From Bacillota bacterium (GTDB lineage: Bacteria; Bacillota; Clostridia; Oscillospirales; Acutalibacteraceae): 7,107 nt of DNA. This document shows positions 5,668 through 7,107 of this stretch, one piece after another. Positions within the stretch are counted from its first letter, which is position 1; each line of letters begins with the position of its first letter. The translations under genes and the position numbers were made by a program. The notes beneath the pieces are model-generated. The model did no database searches. It had not been told where the DNA came from and saw nothing but the letters and a program-made list of their open reading frames with translations. Where the stretch lies: NCBI GenBank assembly GCA_023391275.1, contig JAEWBE010000107.1, forward strand, positions 1-7,107, read 5' to 3'.

Positions 5668-6615
5668 ATGGATGAGCCATTGTTTCTTGCTCCGATTTTT
5701 CATGAAAAGCTTTGGGGCGGTCAAAAATTGAAAACAAAATTTAATCTGCAGTCACCATTTGAAAAAACTGGTGAAGCTTGGATGATCTCTGCACATAAAG
5801 ACGGATGCTGCGTGGTCAAGAATGGATTGTATGCCAATCAAAGGTTGGACTTAGTTTGGGAGAAATATCCGCATTTATTCGGATATCCGCAGGAAGAAAA
5901 ATTCCCGTTACTTGTTAAGTTGATTGATGCACAGGATGATCTGTCGGTTCAGGTTCATCCGGATGATGCTTATGCGTGGGAACATGAAGGGGAATCTGGA
6001 AAAACAGAATGCTGGTATATTCTTGAGGCAACAGATTCGGCAGTGATTATTTACGGACATTATGCACAGACAAAAAAAGAGTTTATCTCCAAAATTGAAG
6101 AGGGCGAATGGGATACCCTGTTAAAGAGGGTTCCAGTAGTTAAAGGGGAATTCTATTATGTTCCCAGTGGTATGGTTCATGCAATCGGAAAGGGCTGTCT
6201 GATCATTGAGGTTCAGCAAAGTTCAAATTCCACATATCGTTTGTATGATTATAACCGTAAAAACGAAAAAGGGGAGCTGCGGGATTTACATATCAAGCAA
6301 AGTCTTGATGTTGTGAAAATTCCGTCGGCTGATTCCAAGGTTGTATGTGGGGAGCAAATCAGTAGCGGGATTGTTTCTTTGCTTAGTGGAGCGTATTTTA
6401 AGGTAGATAAAGTATGCGTAGATAAGGAGATTCATATTTCGAGAGGAGAAAGTCCCTATCAACTCGTTACAGTCATGGAAGGAAGCGGTAGTCTGCTTAT
6501 TGGCAGCAACCGTTATGGTTTAATTGCCGGTGATAGTTTTATTATTCCCAATTCAATTTTGGAATGGATGGCAGAAGGCGAATTGGAATTATTGATTGCC
6601 GGATGCCAAGGGTAA
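5668..6615 (+). CDS. manA: Mannose-6-phosphate isomerase, class I (Firmicutes type)
   Basis: This 315-residue cytoplasmic zinc enzyme interconverts mannose 6-phosphate and fructose 6-phosphate. The expected zinc ligands are all present: Q95 and H97 in SVQVHPDD, E114 in GKTECWYIL, and H171 in VPSGMVHAIG. The QQSSNSTYRLYDYNR block (183-197) is the conserved second half of the cupin core, and a C-terminal cupin-like domain follows. Length matches Bacillus ManA. ATG 5668 has AAAGGA at 9 nt; a GTG at 5632 overlapping the EIIBC stop would add 12 residues unlike the family N-terminus. As last gene of the operon it suggests that mannose 6-phosphate is a product of the GH1 reaction, as gmuF does in the B. 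subtilis glucomannan operon. No defect is visible. Confidence 0.94.
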   Translation: MDEPLFLAPIFHEKLWGGQKLKTKFNLQSPFEKTGEAWMISAHKDGCCVVKNGLYANQRLDLVWEKYPHLFGYPQEEKFPLLVKLIDAQDDLSVQVHPDDAYAWEHEGESGKTECWYILEATDSAVIIYGHYAQTKKEFISKIEEGEWDTLLKRVPVVKGEFYYVPSGMVHAIGKGCLIIEVQQSSNSTYRLYDYNRKNEKGELRDLHIKQSLDVVKIPSADSKVVCGEQISSGIVSLLSGAYFKVDKVCVDKEIHISRGESPYQLVTVMEGSGSLLIGSNRYGLIAGDSFIIPNSILEWMAEGELELLIAGCQG

Positions 6616-6624
6616 GATAATGAT

Positions 6625-6683
6625 AAAAGGGGCCGTTGCAAAATAGGTAAGTGTTATTACCTATGGCGCAGCGACTCTTTTTG
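6625..6683 (+). terminator. Large hairpin with T-run after manA
   Basis: The apical stem is perfect: ATAGGTAA (6643-6650) with TTACCTAT (6657-6664), 6-nt loop. An imperfect lower stem pairs AAAAGGGGCCGTTGC (6625-6639) with GCAGCGACTCTTTT (about 6668-6681), ending in a T-run. It lies 10 bp after the manA stop and would end the operon transcript. The GGGGCCGTTGCAAA arm also resembles the terminal repeats of some insertion sequences, so it may derive from an IS end. Confidence 0.7.
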
Positions 6684-6705
6684 TGTAACAATACAAAAAA
6701 CTTAG

Positions 6706-7107
6706 AACAACCAGACCATTGTAAAGGCTGAGCATCCCCAGGATCTTCTTCGGAAAAGCGTCGTGACTCCATCTTTAGAGGATGCCATCATGAACTCGAA
6801 GTACGTAAATGCCATTCCCCTGTACCGGCTGGAGCAGGAGTTTGCCCGCAACGCAGACCATCTGTCCCGGCAGAACATGGCGAACTGGACAATCCTATGT
6901 GCAGAACGCTACCTATCCCTGCTTTGGGATCGTCTCATGCACGACGCCGGTTTGCTGATGTAGTCAAGTCTCTGGGCAAGGAAAAAGCGAAGAATACGTT
7001 AGCCTATCAGGCATTGGAGCAGATCGGAGCAATTTTTAAACTGAAATCAGCATTTGGGGGCCCTTCCCCGGAGGAACGGGTTATTCGGCGTCAGTCTAGC
7101 ATCAGAC
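6706..7107 (+). pseudogene. IS66-family transposase (TnpC) remnant with internal deletion, runs off window
   Basis: From about 6706 the frame reads NNQTIVKAEHPQDLLRKSVV, then TPSLEDAIMNSKYVNAIPLY, RLEQEFARN, LSRQNMANW and AERYLSLLWDRL, the central part of IS66 TnpC upstream of its DDE core. At 6933-6937 the frame changes and homology resumes as SHARRRFADVV, then KSLGKEKAKNTLAYQALEQIGAIF and SPEERVIRRQS, which belongs well downstream of DRL in the intact protein. The missing segment normally holds the QADET and DGY catalytic motifs. The 5' part (N-terminal coiled coil and zinc-finger region) is also absent, with an in-frame TAG at 6703. The first frame ends at TAG 6961. Remaining C-terminal sequence continues past the window edge. 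The protein is inactive. Confidence 0.85.

Noticed and set aside
1..7107. CRISPR array, tRNA or rRNA genes
   Set aside because: No regularly spaced direct repeats and no tRNA-like cloverleaf or rRNA sequence were seen on either strand.

Overview
The window looks like accessory DNA from a low-GC Firmicute, most likely a gut Clostridia or Lachnospiraceae-type organism. The reasons are AT-rich genes with strong AGGAGG-like ribosome binding sites, a short Firmicutes-type ManA of 315 residues, a GntR/UTRA regulator, and remnants of IS110, IS4 and IS66 transposases resembling those of that group. This placement is inferred from sequence character, not from a database search.

Layout. Positions 1-219 hold the 3' part of a small zinc-ribbon protein gene. 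After a strong intergenic hairpin comes a ClbS/DfsB-family (DUF1706) gene (289-834), closed by a rho-independent terminator at 853-887. Positions 835-1172 are non-coding and lie directly upstream of a wrecked IS110-family transposase (1173-1582, plus strand). That remnant abuts, tail to tail, a frameshifted N-terminal fragment of an IS4-family transposase (1852-1574, minus strand).

Positions 1881-6683 form an intact sugar-use locus. A GntR/UTRA regulator (minus strand, 1920-2681) is divergent from a three-gene operon: GH1 6-phospho-beta-glycosidase (2823-4190), PTS EIIBC of the glucose/beta-glucoside superfamily without an EIIA domain (4277-5635), and class I mannose-6-phosphate isomerase (5668-6615). 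The shared 141-bp intergenic region carries a perfect inverted repeat that overlaps the -35 box of a good sigma-A-type promoter. A large hairpin with a T-run follows manA. The window ends inside an IS66 TnpC remnant with an internal deletion (6706 to the edge).

How the genes fit together. The permease would import and phosphorylate a beta-linked disaccharide, and the GH1 enzyme would split it inside the cell. ManA would turn the mannose 6-phosphate released into fructose 6-phosphate, and the GntR protein would sense a phosphorylated intermediate. The gene roles parallel the Bacillus subtilis glucomannan operon (gmuD, gmuR, gmuF and a PTS), but the permease is from a different PTS family. A mannose-containing beta-glycoside is therefore a reasonable substrate guess. 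I found no wholly new system; the notable points are this variant locus, its operator architecture, and the IS remnants on both sides of it.
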